Assembly (NCBI RefSeq): GCF_051859345.1 | Contig: NZ_JBHYFV010000012.1 | Span: 52,427-116,426, forward strand | Source: Marivita sp051859345 | GTDB lineage: Bacteria; Pseudomonadota; Alphaproteobacteria; Rhodobacterales; Rhodobacteraceae | DNA: 64,000 bases | Direction: 5' to 3' | Shown: positions 17,601 to 26,244 of the stretch, in pieces | Layout: every line of letters begins with the position of its first letter | How positions within the stretch are numbered: position 1 is the first letter of the stretch | Made by a program: the position numbers and the translations under genes | Notes under the pieces: generated by a model | What the model saw: the letters and a program-made list of their open reading frames with translations, nothing else | Told to the model about the DNA's origin: nothing | The model's database searches: none

Positions 17601-18451
17601 GTCAGTCCTCCCTCGATTACGTCAGCGCCGGCCGCCCCATCCGCTGTCGAAAATGCGATCACGGCGTTGGCAAAGTCTTTCGGCTTTTGCAGATATACCG
17701 CATGCCCGGCCTGATCGATCCGGACAATCCTTGGGCTCTGACCATTTGCCCTGCCCCAAGCGACGGCTGTGTCGAGAGTCTGCTGCTCCGGCGTCACGCG
17801 ATCATTGATTCCAATTATAAAGTCAGTCGGCAAACGGACCCGACTCATCATCTCCGGCAGATCACCCGACGCCAGCATTCGAACCGCCTGCGCGTAGCCG
17901 CCCCTGTCCACCGCGGACATCGCGTTGCGCACGGCGTTGACGATATCGGGATTCAAACGCGGCTCGAACACCAGACGTGGGGCGCGTTCGGCGGCAAAGG
18001 CGTCGGCTCCAAGCAACTCGAGCTCCTCGATGCGGGCACCGACATTGCCGGGAAGCTTGCCCCGTTTGGGCACCTTGTAGCCAGTGGCACAGGACGCCAG
18101 GATCATCTGCTCGATCCGATCGCCGTGGCGCATCGCGAAGGCACCTGCGATCAGCGTACCCAAAGAATGCCCGATCAGCACCACCCGTTCGAGGCCCAGC
18201 CGATCCAGAAGCGCGGTCAATGCGTCGGCATAATCGGATGCCTCGGGCCAAGTGGCCGCAAGGGGGCGCGATCCGCCATAGCCCGGAGCGTTCCAGGCAA
18301 TCAGGCGCGCATCTTCAGGCATATGGTCAAAAACGGAGACGAAAGAAGACGCGTTTGACCCGATACCATGAAGAAACACAAACACACGGCCCGGTCCGGG
18401 ACGTTCGAGGCAAGTGATGCCGCCGCTGGTGATCTCTGCACAGCCTGTCAT
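17597..18451 (-). CDS. Alpha/beta hydrolase, probable ring-cleavage-product hydrolase
   Basis: 284 residues. Nucleophile Ser96 in GHSLGT, oxyanion region HGIGSNASSF (28-37), acid Asp in IIGINDRVTPE and the catalytic His in QAGHAVYLQKP make a complete triad. It resembles MhpC/BphD-type C-C hydrolases and esterases. Placed directly upstream of, and translationally coupled to, the extradiol dioxygenase, it is best read as the hydrolase of the ring-opened product. I use the ATG at 18451, in a 4-base overlap with the cupin stop; a TTG further upstream would only add residues encoded inside the cupin gene. Confidence 0.82.
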   Translation of the reverse strand: MTGCAEITSGGITCLERPGPGRVFVFLHGIGSNASSFVSVFDHMPEDARLIAWNAPGYGGSRPLAATWPEASDYADALTALLDRLGLERVVLIGHSLGTLIAGAFAMRHGDRIEQMILASCATGYKVPKRGKLPGNVGARIEELELLGADAFAAERAPRLVFEPRLNPDIVNAVRNAMSAVDRGGYAQAVRMLASGDLPEMMSRVRLPTDFIIGINDRVTPEQQTLDTAVAWGRANGQSPRIVRIDQAGHAVYLQKPKDFANAVIAFSTADGAAGADVIEGGLT

Positions 18452-18945
18452 CGCTTGATCGTGGCCATCAGGTGATCTTCGGAATAGGTGTGCGTCACCG
18501 GCGTGAGGCTGGCTATCGTCACGAACATCAGTGCTTCTTCGAACCCGTTGTTGTGCAACCCGCAATAGGCTCCCGCAGGAACGGATGCGATATCGCGCTC
18601 AATCGGGACAGCAGCAACCTTTTCGCCCAGGCGTTCAACGGACAGGCACCCCTTGCCGCCCTTGGGGATGAAGAAGGCCTCCTCGGAATTGCGATGGACC
18701 TGCGACGACCCTTCGCATGGCACAGGAAGCACCATCGTCGAAAAGGTGAAATGCTCGCCCGGAACCTTATTGTCACCGCCCAAAACGCGCGTGGCCCCCG
18801 TCCCAATAAAACGCGTCTGCGCATACATGTTTTTCGGGTCGCGATTGACCTGGAACCTCAGCGCGCTCCGGTCGGCCAGTGCTTTGGCATTGGGGATGAC
18901 AACATCCCTGGGTTTGATCGAGGAGAACGTTTCCGGGGTGGCCAT
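18448..18945 (-). CDS. Small single-domain cupin protein
   Basis: 165 residues, first gene of the seven-gene catabolic operon. A single cupin barrel spans about 60-150: VHRNSEEAFFIPKGGKG resembles motif 1 with one His and a Glu pair, and SVPAGAYCGLHNNG resembles motif 2 with a His. Such small cupins act as dioxygenases, isomerases or ligand sensors; none can be chosen here. It starts 12 bases from the palindromic site at 18958-18985, with GAAGAG as a modest ribosome site. Confidence 0.75.
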   Translation of the reverse strand: MATPETFSSIKPRDVVIPNAKALADRSALRFQVNRDPKNMYAQTRFIGTGATRVLGGDNKVPGEHFTFSTMVLPVPCEGSSQVHRNSEEAFFIPKGGKGCLSVERLGEKVAAVPIERDIASVPAGAYCGLHNNGFEEALMFVTIASLTPVTHTYSEDHLMATIKR

Positions 18946-18957
18946 GTGATCTCTTCT

Positions 18958-18985
18958 TGTTCTATTGTGAACATTATGTTCATAT
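18958..18985. promoter_or_regulatory. Palindromic operator upstream of the cupin-led catabolic operon (copy 2)
   Basis: It has the same layout as 10908-10935: GTTC-N6-GAAC, then TGAAC-N5-GTTCA, identical at 23 of 28 positions and in the same orientation relative to the gene it precedes. It lies 12 bases before the cupin start. Probable IclR-family operator linking this operon with the hydroxylase-TRAP operon. Confidence 0.65.
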
Positions 18986-19177
18986 TAGAATTGCAGCGCG
19001 CTTTATCAGTGTCAACACCTAAGAACAGAATTTCGTGATCCGTTCCGTTCCAAAGCACTCCGAGACCCAGTTGGGGGAGTGGGTAAACCCTGGTGGTCGA
19101 CGTGTTAGTGTAAGGGGTTCAGAACAAGACCTGGGTTCTCAGGTCAGTTCCATGTCCCAAACCTATGGCAAGGGAAG

Positions 19178-19560
19178 GTGAAGACCGCCGCGACACACAT
19201 CACGGTTCTCATAATCGGCTGTGGCCGGTTGCGCGCCGAAACCAGAGACTCTGCGCAGCAGACAGCCGCGTCAACGCGCGATGTCAGGAACTCGACACAT
19301 ATCTTCCCAACAATTTTGACGCGCTGCCAGACTATGGTCGTCGCCATCGAAACGGACTCGCAATCTCTTCATCATGTGCGGAAGGTTGCGTCGATGACAT
19401 TGGAAACACCCGTATGGCGAAAAGACGCCGCATGAGATGGTTCCCAAGCGGGTGTGCATCGCGTCGTTGTTACAAGAGTTGCGGTTCCAGAGGGAAGACG
19501 TTCCGTCTCGCAGATCGCAGCCAGACCACCAACCTTTGCACACTCCCTCATCCGAGTCTT
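19178..19560 (+). pseudogene. Transposase relic, ISKra4-like C-terminus (copy A)
   Basis: The plus-strand frame reads YLPNNFDALPDYGRRHRNGL, then EGCVDDIGNTRMAKRRRMRW, a pattern I associate with the C-terminal part of ISKra4-type transposases (conserved K/R-rich QMRW box). No start, N-terminal domain or terminal inverted repeats are evident, and the frame shifts after the MRW box. Copy B at 33270-33625 is recognisably homologous along its length. It fills most of the space between the catabolic operon and the sugar importer operon. Confidence 0.6.
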
Positions 19561-19563
19561 GCC

Positions 19564-20733
19564 TCAAGTGGCGGCACCGGTTGCCAATGGCGATTGGGCG
19601 TCGGTTTTTACCTGATCGTTCACATGGCAAATCACAGCCTCGGAATTGGGATCAAAATAGTGGGAGTCCGCTGCAGGGATGGATACTTGCACGTCTTGAC
19701 CTGCCCTTAAATTCTGAGAGTCGCTCGCGACGGCGGTCCAGGTTTGGTTTCGTGCCTCCAGGTGCAAGATGGTTTCGGTTCCCAGTTCCTCGACCGAGCC
19801 GATTTGCGCAGCGAAAACAGTCCCGGTTTCGTGCGCAATAGAGGTGCCCGCTTGGGATACTGCAAGATACTGAGGGCGCACACCGAAGACGACCTCTTTG
19901 CCCAAATAAGGGCGCAGTTCTTCTGCGCAGGCGTCCGGAACGCCATGCACCAGATCACCAATCCGCAGCTCCAAACTGGCGCCCTCTGCCTGTGTCAACG
20001 TTCCACTATGCAGGTTCATACTGGGCGAGCCGATAAAGCTGGCCGAAAACACGGAATTGGGACTATGAAACACCTCCAAGGGAGTACCAAATTGAACCAG
20101 CTCACCCTTGTTCAGGATTGCGATCTTGTCGCCCATGGTCATTGCTTCTACTTGGTCATGGGTTACGTAGATCATTGTCGTTCCAAGCTTCTGGTGCAGT
20201 TTGATCAACTCCGACCGCATTTTGACGCGCAAATGGGCGTCTAGATTGCTGAGCGGTTCATCGAACAGAAATACCTTGGGGTCGCGCACCATCGCCCGAC
20301 CCACTGCAACTCGTTGTCGCTGACCTCCGGACAACTGACTGGGTTTTCGACTCAGGAGATCCTGCATACCAAGTATCTCGGCGGCTTCTGCGATCGCCTC
20401 GCTGATCCGCTGCTCGGTTTGACGTCGCATCCTGAGCCCAAAGGCCATATTGTCGTAGACAGTCTTATCGGGGTAAAGCGCGTAATTCTGGAACACCATG
20501 GCGATGTCCCGATCTTTGGGATGCACATCGTTTACTCGGTTCGCATCAATCTCGATGTCGCCACCGGTTACTGTCTCGAGCCCGGCGATCATTCTCAGAA
20601 GAGTCGACTTTCCGCAACCGGAGGGCCCGAGCAGCACGAGGAAGTCTCCCTGCTCCATGTCCAGATTGATCTGGTTCAGAACCCGGACAGATCCAAAGGA
20701 TTTTTTGATGTTCTTAAGGCTTACGAAGGCCAC
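19564..20733 (-). CDS. Sugar ABC transporter ATP-binding protein, UgpC/MalK type
   Basis: 389 residues: ATPase domain (1-240) plus a C-terminal TOBE/MRP regulatory domain. Walker A GPSGCGKST, Q-loop MVFQNYALYPDKTV, signature LSGGQRQRVAVGRAM, Walker B FLFDEPLSNLDA and VTHDQVEAM are intact. MalK-type ATPases pair with two separate permeases and often serve several sugar systems. It is the last gene of the SBP-permease-permease-ATPase operon, 15 bases after the second permease. The transposase relic begins right behind its stop codon. Confidence 0.92.
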   Translation of the reverse strand: MAFVSLKNIKKSFGSVRVLNQINLDMEQGDFLVLLGPSGCGKSTLLRMIAGLETVTGGDIEIDANRVNDVHPKDRDIAMVFQNYALYPDKTVYDNMAFGLRMRRQTEQRISEAIAEAAEILGMQDLLSRKPSQLSGGQRQRVAVGRAMVRDPKVFLFDEPLSNLDAHLRVKMRSELIKLHQKLGTTMIYVTHDQVEAMTMGDKIAILNKGELVQFGTPLEVFHSPNSVFSASFIGSPSMNLHSGTLTQAEGASLELRIGDLVHGVPDACAEELRPYLGKEVVFGVRPQYLAVSQAGTSIAHETGTVFAAQIGSVEELGTETILHLEARNQTWTAVASDSQNLRAGQDVQVSIPAADSHYFDPNSEAVICHVNDQVKTDAQSPLATGAAT

Positions 20734-20748
20734 AATACTTTCCCCTAG

Positions 20749-21573
20749 TTAACCCTTGACGGCGCCGTTGGTCATGCCTTGCACAAGGTGTTTTTGGGCA
20801 AAAAGCATGAAGACGAGGATCGGCAGCATGATCCCGATCGCGCCGGCGGCTGAAAGGGACCAGTAATTGATGTCTTCTGCACCGTATTCGGCAATAGCTA
20901 CCGGAAGGGTCTTGGTGTCTGATCCGGTCAGGACCAAGGCAAACAGAAACTCGTTATAGGCAAGAAGCAGGCTAAACAAAGTTGTAACGACCAATCCGGG
21001 CTTCGCGACCGGAAGTATGACCTTGGTGAAGACCTGCCAGTCGTTGCAGCCGTCGATCCGCGCCGCCTCGTCGATTTCGATCGGGACATCGACCAGGAAA
21101 CTACGCATCAGCCATATGGTAAACGGCTGATTTACGGCCACAATGGCTAATATCATTAGCGGGAAGCTGTCGATCATATTTAGAAAATTGTCCATTACAA
21201 AAAAGGGCATCGCCAGCAAGATGTGCGGAAACATGCGTATCGTCAGAAGGCCAAACAGGATCGAGCGTGTGTAGCGTGTCCGGATGCGCGACAATGAGTA
21301 GGCTGCCATTGTCCCGATCGGAACCGATATGAAGACCACGCCCACCGCTATTACAGCGCTATTGATCAAGTAACGCCAGAATTCACGATCGACCCAGATA
21401 GCGTAGTGGTGCTCGAACGTCGGATCAAAGATCAACTTCGGAGGGATCGAGAAGGCATCGACGGGCTGCTTGAAGGAGGTCAGGAAAGCCCAGAGGACCG
21501 GAACCAGATTGAAAAAGGTGAAGAAACAAAGCGCGAGAAACAGCAGCCATTGCGTACTCATACGATCATTCAT
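20749..21573 (-). CDS. Sugar ABC transporter permease, MalG type
   Basis: 274 residues with six hydrophobic segments. The EAA-type coupling motif reads DEAARIDGCNDWQVFTKVILPVAKPG, and the N-terminal FKQPVDAFSIPPK is typical of MalG/UgpE/ThuG proteins. The ATG at 21573 overlaps the upstream permease stop by one base (TGATG), so I did not use the longer frame to 21609. It forms the membrane channel with the neighbouring permease. Confidence 0.92.
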   Translation of the reverse strand: MNDRMSTQWLLFLALCFFTFFNLVPVLWAFLTSFKQPVDAFSIPPKLIFDPTFEHHYAIWVDREFWRYLINSAVIAVGVVFISVPIGTMAAYSLSRIRTRYTRSILFGLLTIRMFPHILLAMPFFVMDNFLNMIDSFPLMILAIVAVNQPFTIWLMRSFLVDVPIEIDEAARIDGCNDWQVFTKVILPVAKPGLVVTTLFSLLLAYNEFLFALVLTGSDTKTLPVAIAEYGAEDINYWSLSAAGAIGIMLPILVFMLFAQKHLVQGMTNGAVKG

Positions 21574-22442
21574 CAGAAGGCACCCCGTTCCTTTCGGTAC
21601 ATGATCCACATGATCGCGCCCACTGAACCCGCTATCACAAGCAAAGTGAGCACGCCCAAGGCCGATGCCTTGCCGATTTGCAGCATGCGAAAGCCCAACT
21701 GGTAAGTGTAAATCGTGATCGTTTCGGTGGCTGTCCCGGGCCCGCCTCTGGTCAGAACGTAGATGGAATCAAAGAATCGGAAGGCATCCATCGTCCTGAT
21801 CGCGAGGACGAACAGGATCAGCGGTTTGAGTGCAGGAAGAATAATGTGCCAAAGAAGCTTCCAACCCGAAGCGCCGTCAATGACGGCGGCCTCCAGAAGG
21901 TTGCGGTCCATGCTTTGCAAGCCTGCAAAAAGCACGAGCATGATCAACGGTGTAAATTTCCAGCTGTCAGCGATGATAACAGTGAAAACTGCCATGGTCG
22001 GATTGCCAAGCCAGTCCGGAGGGTAGATGCCGATACTGGCCAGCGTCGCGTCAATGAGGCCCCAACGTCCGACGAACATCCAGCGCAGAAACAATGCTCC
22101 AACGACGGGCGTGATGATGTGCGGCAAGAAATTCAGGACAAGAAACGCCTTTGGTCGGATCGTTAGGCGATAAAGGGCCAGAGCCAGTGTAAGGCCCACA
22201 ACGAATTGAAGCCCGACTGCGCCGATCACGATCACAAAGGTCTTTCCCATCGATGACCAGAAACGCGACTCGGACAAAAGATCTGCGTAATTCGCCAAAC
22301 CGATGAAGTGCTTTTCACCGTCCGCGAGATAGTAATCGAAAAGGCTGAGATAAACGGCGTATCCGAGAGGGAAGAAAAGTACTGCTCCCAAGAGTGCGGC
22401 GCTTGGCAGAAGAAAGAAAATCAGGCTTCGAGTCCAGTTCAT
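21573..22442 (-). CDS. Sugar ABC transporter permease, MalF/UgpA type
   Basis: 289 residues with six hydrophobic segments. The coupling motif is EAAVIDGASGWKLLWHIILPALKP, and SLFDYYLADGEKHFIGLANYADLL is the usual periplasmic loop. ATG 22442 has AGG 6 bases upstream and is preferred to a GTG at 22460 that lacks a ribosome site. It lies second in the operon, 53 bases after the binding-protein gene. Confidence 0.92.
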   Translation of the reverse strand: MNWTRSLIFFLLPSAALLGAVLFFPLGYAVYLSLFDYYLADGEKHFIGLANYADLLSESRFWSSMGKTFVIVIGAVGLQFVVGLTLALALYRLTIRPKAFLVLNFLPHIITPVVGALFLRWMFVGRWGLIDATLASIGIYPPDWLGNPTMAVFTVIIADSWKFTPLIMLVLFAGLQSMDRNLLEAAVIDGASGWKLLWHIILPALKPLILFVLAIRTMDAFRFFDSIYVLTRGGPGTATETITIYTYQLGFRMLQIGKASALGVLTLLVIAGSVGAIMWIMYRKERGAF

Positions 22443-22495
22443 TTCAAACCTGCCAAGCACCGCATTCGGTTTCGATCACACAAGATCTATTGAAA

Positions 22496-23743
22496 TCAGT
22501 AGTAGCCGTTCATCGAGAGCAGTTCTTCCGTTTCCGCAGCCGCCCTGTCCATCGCTTCCTGCACCGGCAGTTCGCCGGTCACGGCCTGAAGCACGTAGCG
22601 GGTTACGATGTCACCCACCTCGAGGAACTCGGGAAGTTCCGGGAAGGGTTTGCCAACGTCGATCGATTTGAGCGCGGCATCGTAGTAGCGGTATTTTTCC
22701 TGCAATTCAGGATCCTGGATCAGCGACCGACGGGGCGGCATCGTCATGGATGCAGCTGTGCGCATATTTTCCTGGTTGCTGGCGACTGCCATCATTTCGA
22801 ACAGCTTTTCTTTGTCGAGAGAGGAAAACTTGGAAATCGCGTATCCGGAAATGCTGACGCGCGCGCCACCCTGCGGAGGTTGCGAAAAGCCGATCTCGTC
22901 GACCACACGAGACTGGTTGGGGTCGTCCATTGCGCCTGCGCGGGTCAACCACTGCAAACCCATAGCGGCAAAACCCTGCTGAAATGCCACAGTTGATTCA
23001 TCATTGGAATGGGACGTGAATCCGCGAGGCGCGTACTGCGACATTGCCTTCAAGGTTTCGATGGCTTTAATACCGTTTGCGTTGTTGAAGATCGGTTTGA
23101 AATTTTCGTCAAACCAGCCGTCGCCAATCGAGTTAAGGTACCAGTGTGTCTCGTTCAGCGCGCCATCGACAGGTTTAAGGGTCATGGTTGTGCCCGAAAG
23201 CGCCGGAGAATTGAATTGTTTCGCCGCAGCCAAGTATTCATCAAAGGTTTGTGGTGGCTGAAGCCCGTTCTCCGCAAAGAGGTCCTTGCGATAGAAGAAC
23301 ATCATCGCGTTGGTCTGAAACGGTACGGCATAGAGCTTGCCGTCGTAGCGTAACGCGTCAAGCACCGGTTCCGGGAAGTCGGCAAGGTTATATTCTTCCT
23401 TGTAGGCCTCCCAGTAGTCGTCGAGCGGTTCGAGCCAACCAGCTTTTGCAAAACGCAACAGTGCCGGTCCATTCACATAGATGATGTCCAGCCCGTCGGA
23501 ACCGGACGAGAGCGTGATTGTAGATTTCTCTTGCTGTTGGTCGATCGGCATCAGTGTGACGTCGGCCGGCATATCCGGCAGCGCCTCGGCCATCTTGCTG
23601 GTATAGAATTCGAGCGCTGGATGGCGGTGACTTATGATCTGCGCTTCCTGTGCCATGACCCCTGATGAGACCGACGTCAGGGTTCCCGCAAGGATTCCTG
23701 CCGAAATCGTGGCTACAGTTTTCATGTTGAAATCGTATTTCAT
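22496..23743 (-). CDS. Sugar ABC transporter substrate-binding protein, family 1
   Basis: 415 residues. A Sec signal peptide (about 1-27, hydrophobic ATISAGILAGTLTSVSSG, cleavage near VMA-QE) precedes a class-1 SBP fold with YAVPFQTNAMMFFYRKDLFAENGLQPP, FQQGFAAMGLQW and ISGYAISKFS. The start 23743 has GGAGGAG six bases upstream. Family-1 SBPs bind mono- and oligosaccharides or polyols. The divergent DUF4965-like gene probably processes the imported glycan or glycoside. Confidence 0.9.
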   Translation of the reverse strand: MKYDFNMKTVATISAGILAGTLTSVSSGVMAQEAQIISHRHPALEFYTSKMAEALPDMPADVTLMPIDQQQEKSTITLSSGSDGLDIIYVNGPALLRFAKAGWLEPLDDYWEAYKEEYNLADFPEPVLDALRYDGKLYAVPFQTNAMMFFYRKDLFAENGLQPPQTFDEYLAAAKQFNSPALSGTTMTLKPVDGALNETHWYLNSIGDGWFDENFKPIFNNANGIKAIETLKAMSQYAPRGFTSHSNDESTVAFQQGFAAMGLQWLTRAGAMDDPNQSRVVDEIGFSQPPQGGARVSISGYAISKFSSLDKEKLFEMMAVASNQENMRTAASMTMPPRRSLIQDPELQEKYRYYDAALKSIDVGKPFPELPEFLEVGDIVTRYVLQAVTGELPVQEAMDRAAAETEELLSMNGYY

Positions 23744-23856
23744 GGCTAACTCCTCCCCGAAGTTATTTTTTTGCGCCCAGAGCAGCAAAGGGCACCGCTC
23801 CCAAGCCTCCCGATGCTCCAATGGGACTTTTGGCAGCGACACTCTTTTCTACTAGC

Positions 23857-23889
23857 GCGCCGACCGCTTTGTCAACATTTCATGGCTAT
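23857..23889 (-). promoter_or_regulatory. Likely sigma-70 promoter of the sugar importer operon
   Basis: On the minus strand TTGACA is followed after 17 bases by GTAGAA, upstream of the binding-protein gene. The -35 is perfect and the -10 matches in part. The divergent promoter at 23923 also carries TGTTGACAAA, so one repressor might bind both. Confidence 0.4.
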
Positions 23890-23917
23890 GACTTTCGTTT
23901 TCGTCCAAAAGACGTAT

Positions 23918-23951
23918 TTTTGTTGACAAAATATCCAGAGAGTACGAAATA
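23918..23951 (+). promoter_or_regulatory. Likely promoter and operator-like palindrome before the DUF4965-like gene
   Basis: TTGACA at 23923-23928 is followed after 17 bases by GAAATA. The -35 sits inside TTTTGTTGACAAAA (23918-23931), a near-perfect palindrome that could be an operator. No regulator gene is encoded beside it. Confidence 0.4.
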
Positions 23952-24004
23952 TTCCCAACCATAGTGTATTCATGCTGGACTCATCTGAAGTCGGAAAGGG
24001 AATC

Positions 24005-26026
24005 ATGACCAAGGCTCTCCGCGCTCCTGCTATTCCGCTGGTGACCATTGATCCCTATACAAGCTGCTGGCTGTTTGGTGATCAGCTCCACGACGACTGG
24101 CCTCGCCACTGGACCGGAGTCGAACATTCAATGCTTGGGCTTGTCCGTGTTGACGGCAATACATTCCGGTTCATGGGCCACCGCGAAGTGCATGAACGCG
24201 CCGCAACTCAGACATCCTGCACGATCACTGCAACACGAACCGTATTCCTGTTTGATGCCGGCGGAGTTGAACTCGAGGTCGTCTTTGCCTCGCCGCTTTT
24301 GATGGACGATTTTGACCTATTGTCCCGGCCGGTAACCTATCTTGATATTTCGGCGCGTTCCAAAGACGGAAAGGCGCATTCAATTTCCGTGTATTTCGAC
24401 ATGACAGGCCAGTGGGCGGTGAACCAACCGCACCAGAAGGTAAACTGGGCGCATGCGAGCACTGAAAGCCTGGATGTCCTGACGTTCAGACATGATGAGC
24501 AACCGATTTTGGAAAAGGCTGGTGACGATCTGCGCATCGAGTGGGGCACTCTGATGTTGGGCGCACCCAAGGGTCAAGGCTTGTCCATGATCGGTGACAA
24601 AGACTTCTGTCGGTACGGTTTTGTCCGGGACGGGGCGCCGAACGACAACCACCTTCTGCCCATGCCTCGCAAGACCACCTATTGGGGAGAGCCATGTCTT
24701 TCGATGACATTTGATCTTGATTGCGCAGCTGGAGCCAAGGAAAGCGGCCAACTGCTTATCGGCTACGATGATGAATATTCCATCGAATATTTCGGGGAGA
24801 AACTTCGCCCTTGGTGGCGGCGAGACGAACGTATCAATGGTCTCGATGCGATGGAAACCGCTCACTCAGAGCACGACGAGGTGCTGGCCCGCTGCGCTGC
24901 GTTTGATGATGACCTCTGCGATGAAGCAACGGCCGCCGGCGGTACCCGCTATTCAGAGCTTCTCGCACTCGCCTATCGCCAAGCTATCGCCGCCTGTAAG
25001 CTGGTGGCCGGCCCTTCTGGCCAACCGTTGTTCCTGTCCAAAGAGAATTTTTCCAACGCGTGCATCGGAACGGTGGACGTCAACTACAAGTCTGCCCCCA
25101 TCTTCATTCGCTACAGCCCTGCCTTGATGCGCGGGATGCTTGATCCGATTTTCGATTATTGCCGCAGCGACAAGTGGTCTTTTCCATTCCCGGCGCACGA
25201 TCTGGGTGTCTATCCCAAAGCAAACGGCCAAGCCTACAAGAACTTTCATGTGCCCGGAACTGAAGATGCTCTTGCTGCGCAGATGCCTGTGGAGGAATGC
25301 GGCAACATGCTGCTTTTGACCACCTCGGTCTGCATGCGTGAAGAAAGCGTGGATTACGCCCGGGACAATTGGGACTTGCTTCAGCAATGGTGCGACTATC
25401 TCGTCGATCACGGATTGGACCCGGAACCGCAACTGGTCACTGACGACTTTACCGGAATGATGGGCCATAACGTCAATCTGTCGGCCAAAGCTGTCATGGC
25501 AATCGGAGCGTTTGCTCTGCTGGCTCGAAAAATGGGGGCAACTGAAGTCGCAACGAAGTACCGAACCATCGCTGAGAATTTCGCCCGCCGTTGGGTCGAG
25601 ATGTCCGACGACGGTGATCACAGCCGTCTTGCCTTTGATCAGCCCGGCACCTGGAGCCAGAAATACAATCTGGTCTGGGACAAAATCTTCAATCTCGATC
25701 TTTTTGATGACGAAATCATTCAGCGCGACATTGACTACTACCGCAGCAAGCGGATGCAATACGGTACACCGTTGGACAGTCGCAGCGAATTGACCAAGCC
25801 GGAATGGGCGATCTGGGTAGCCACCATGGCACCGGATAATGAGGCTTTCGCCGAGATGGTTCATCCGATCTATGACTATGTAAACGAGACACCCAATCGG
25901 GTGCCTGTGGCCGACATCTATTTCGCGGACAGCGGTCGACGACGGGCCAATCAGGCCAGATCAGTAGTCGGTGGTTTCTACATGAAACTGCTGGAACGGA
26001 AAATCTCAAGTCCGGACAGTTGGTAG
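24005..26026 (+). CDS. Glutaminase A / DUF4965-family protein, cytoplasmic
   Basis: 673 residues. The N-terminal beta-domain begins PLVTIDPYTSCWLFGDQL-D-W and includes HWTGVEHSMLGLVRVDG; the C-terminal half (about 330-665) looks like an alpha/alpha toroid with AYRQAIAACKL, LTTSVCMREE, TGMMGHNVNLSAKAVMAIGAFALLA and KYNLVWDKIF. This is the DUF5127-DUF4965-DUF1793 layout of fungal glutaminase A and many uncharacterised bacterial proteins. No signal peptide is present, unlike most relatives, so it acts in the cytoplasm. Because it is divergent from a sugar-type importer, a glycoside-processing role is more likely than glutamine hydrolysis. AAAGGG four to five bases upstream favours the ATG at 24005. 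Confidence 0.72.
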   Translation: MTKALRAPAIPLVTIDPYTSCWLFGDQLHDDWPRHWTGVEHSMLGLVRVDGNTFRFMGHREVHERAATQTSCTITATRTVFLFDAGGVELEVVFASPLLMDDFDLLSRPVTYLDISARSKDGKAHSISVYFDMTGQWAVNQPHQKVNWAHASTESLDVLTFRHDEQPILEKAGDDLRIEWGTLMLGAPKGQGLSMIGDKDFCRYGFVRDGAPNDNHLLPMPRKTTYWGEPCLSMTFDLDCAAGAKESGQLLIGYDDEYSIEYFGEKLRPWWRRDERINGLDAMETAHSEHDEVLARCAAFDDDLCDEATAAGGTRYSELLALAYRQAIAACKLVAGPSGQPLFLSKENFSNACIGTVDVNYKSAPIFIRYSPALMRGMLDPIFDYCRSDKWSFPFPAHDLGVYPKANGQAYKNFHVPGTEDALAAQMPVEECGNMLLLTTSVCMREESVDYARDNWDLLQQWCDYLVDHGLDPEPQLVTDDFTGMMGHNVNLSAKAVMAIGAFALLARKMGATEVATKYRTIAENFARRWVEMSDDGDHSRLAFDQPGTWSQKYNLVWDKIFNLDLFDDEIIQRDIDYYRSKRMQYGTPLDSRSELTKPEWAIWVATMAPDNEAFAEMVHPIYDYVNETPNRVPVADIYFADSGRRRANQARSVVGGFYMKLLERKISSPDSW

Positions 26027-26244
26027 TTTCCCAAGTGCCCGATCCAATACCGGCTGAGCGGGTTTTGCAGGTTGTGATACTGCTTCCACGTTTGCCCACT
26101 CCCAGACGCGCCAATGGCAACAAATCTCCCGCGTCAGCGGGTTCGTTCAATCCTGAATCGGATTGGGCGCAACCCGCGATAAATTCAGTTCCTTGAGTAG
26201 GCCATATTGGGCCGGCGGAGAGCCTGCCAAGGTAAACATTGGGA

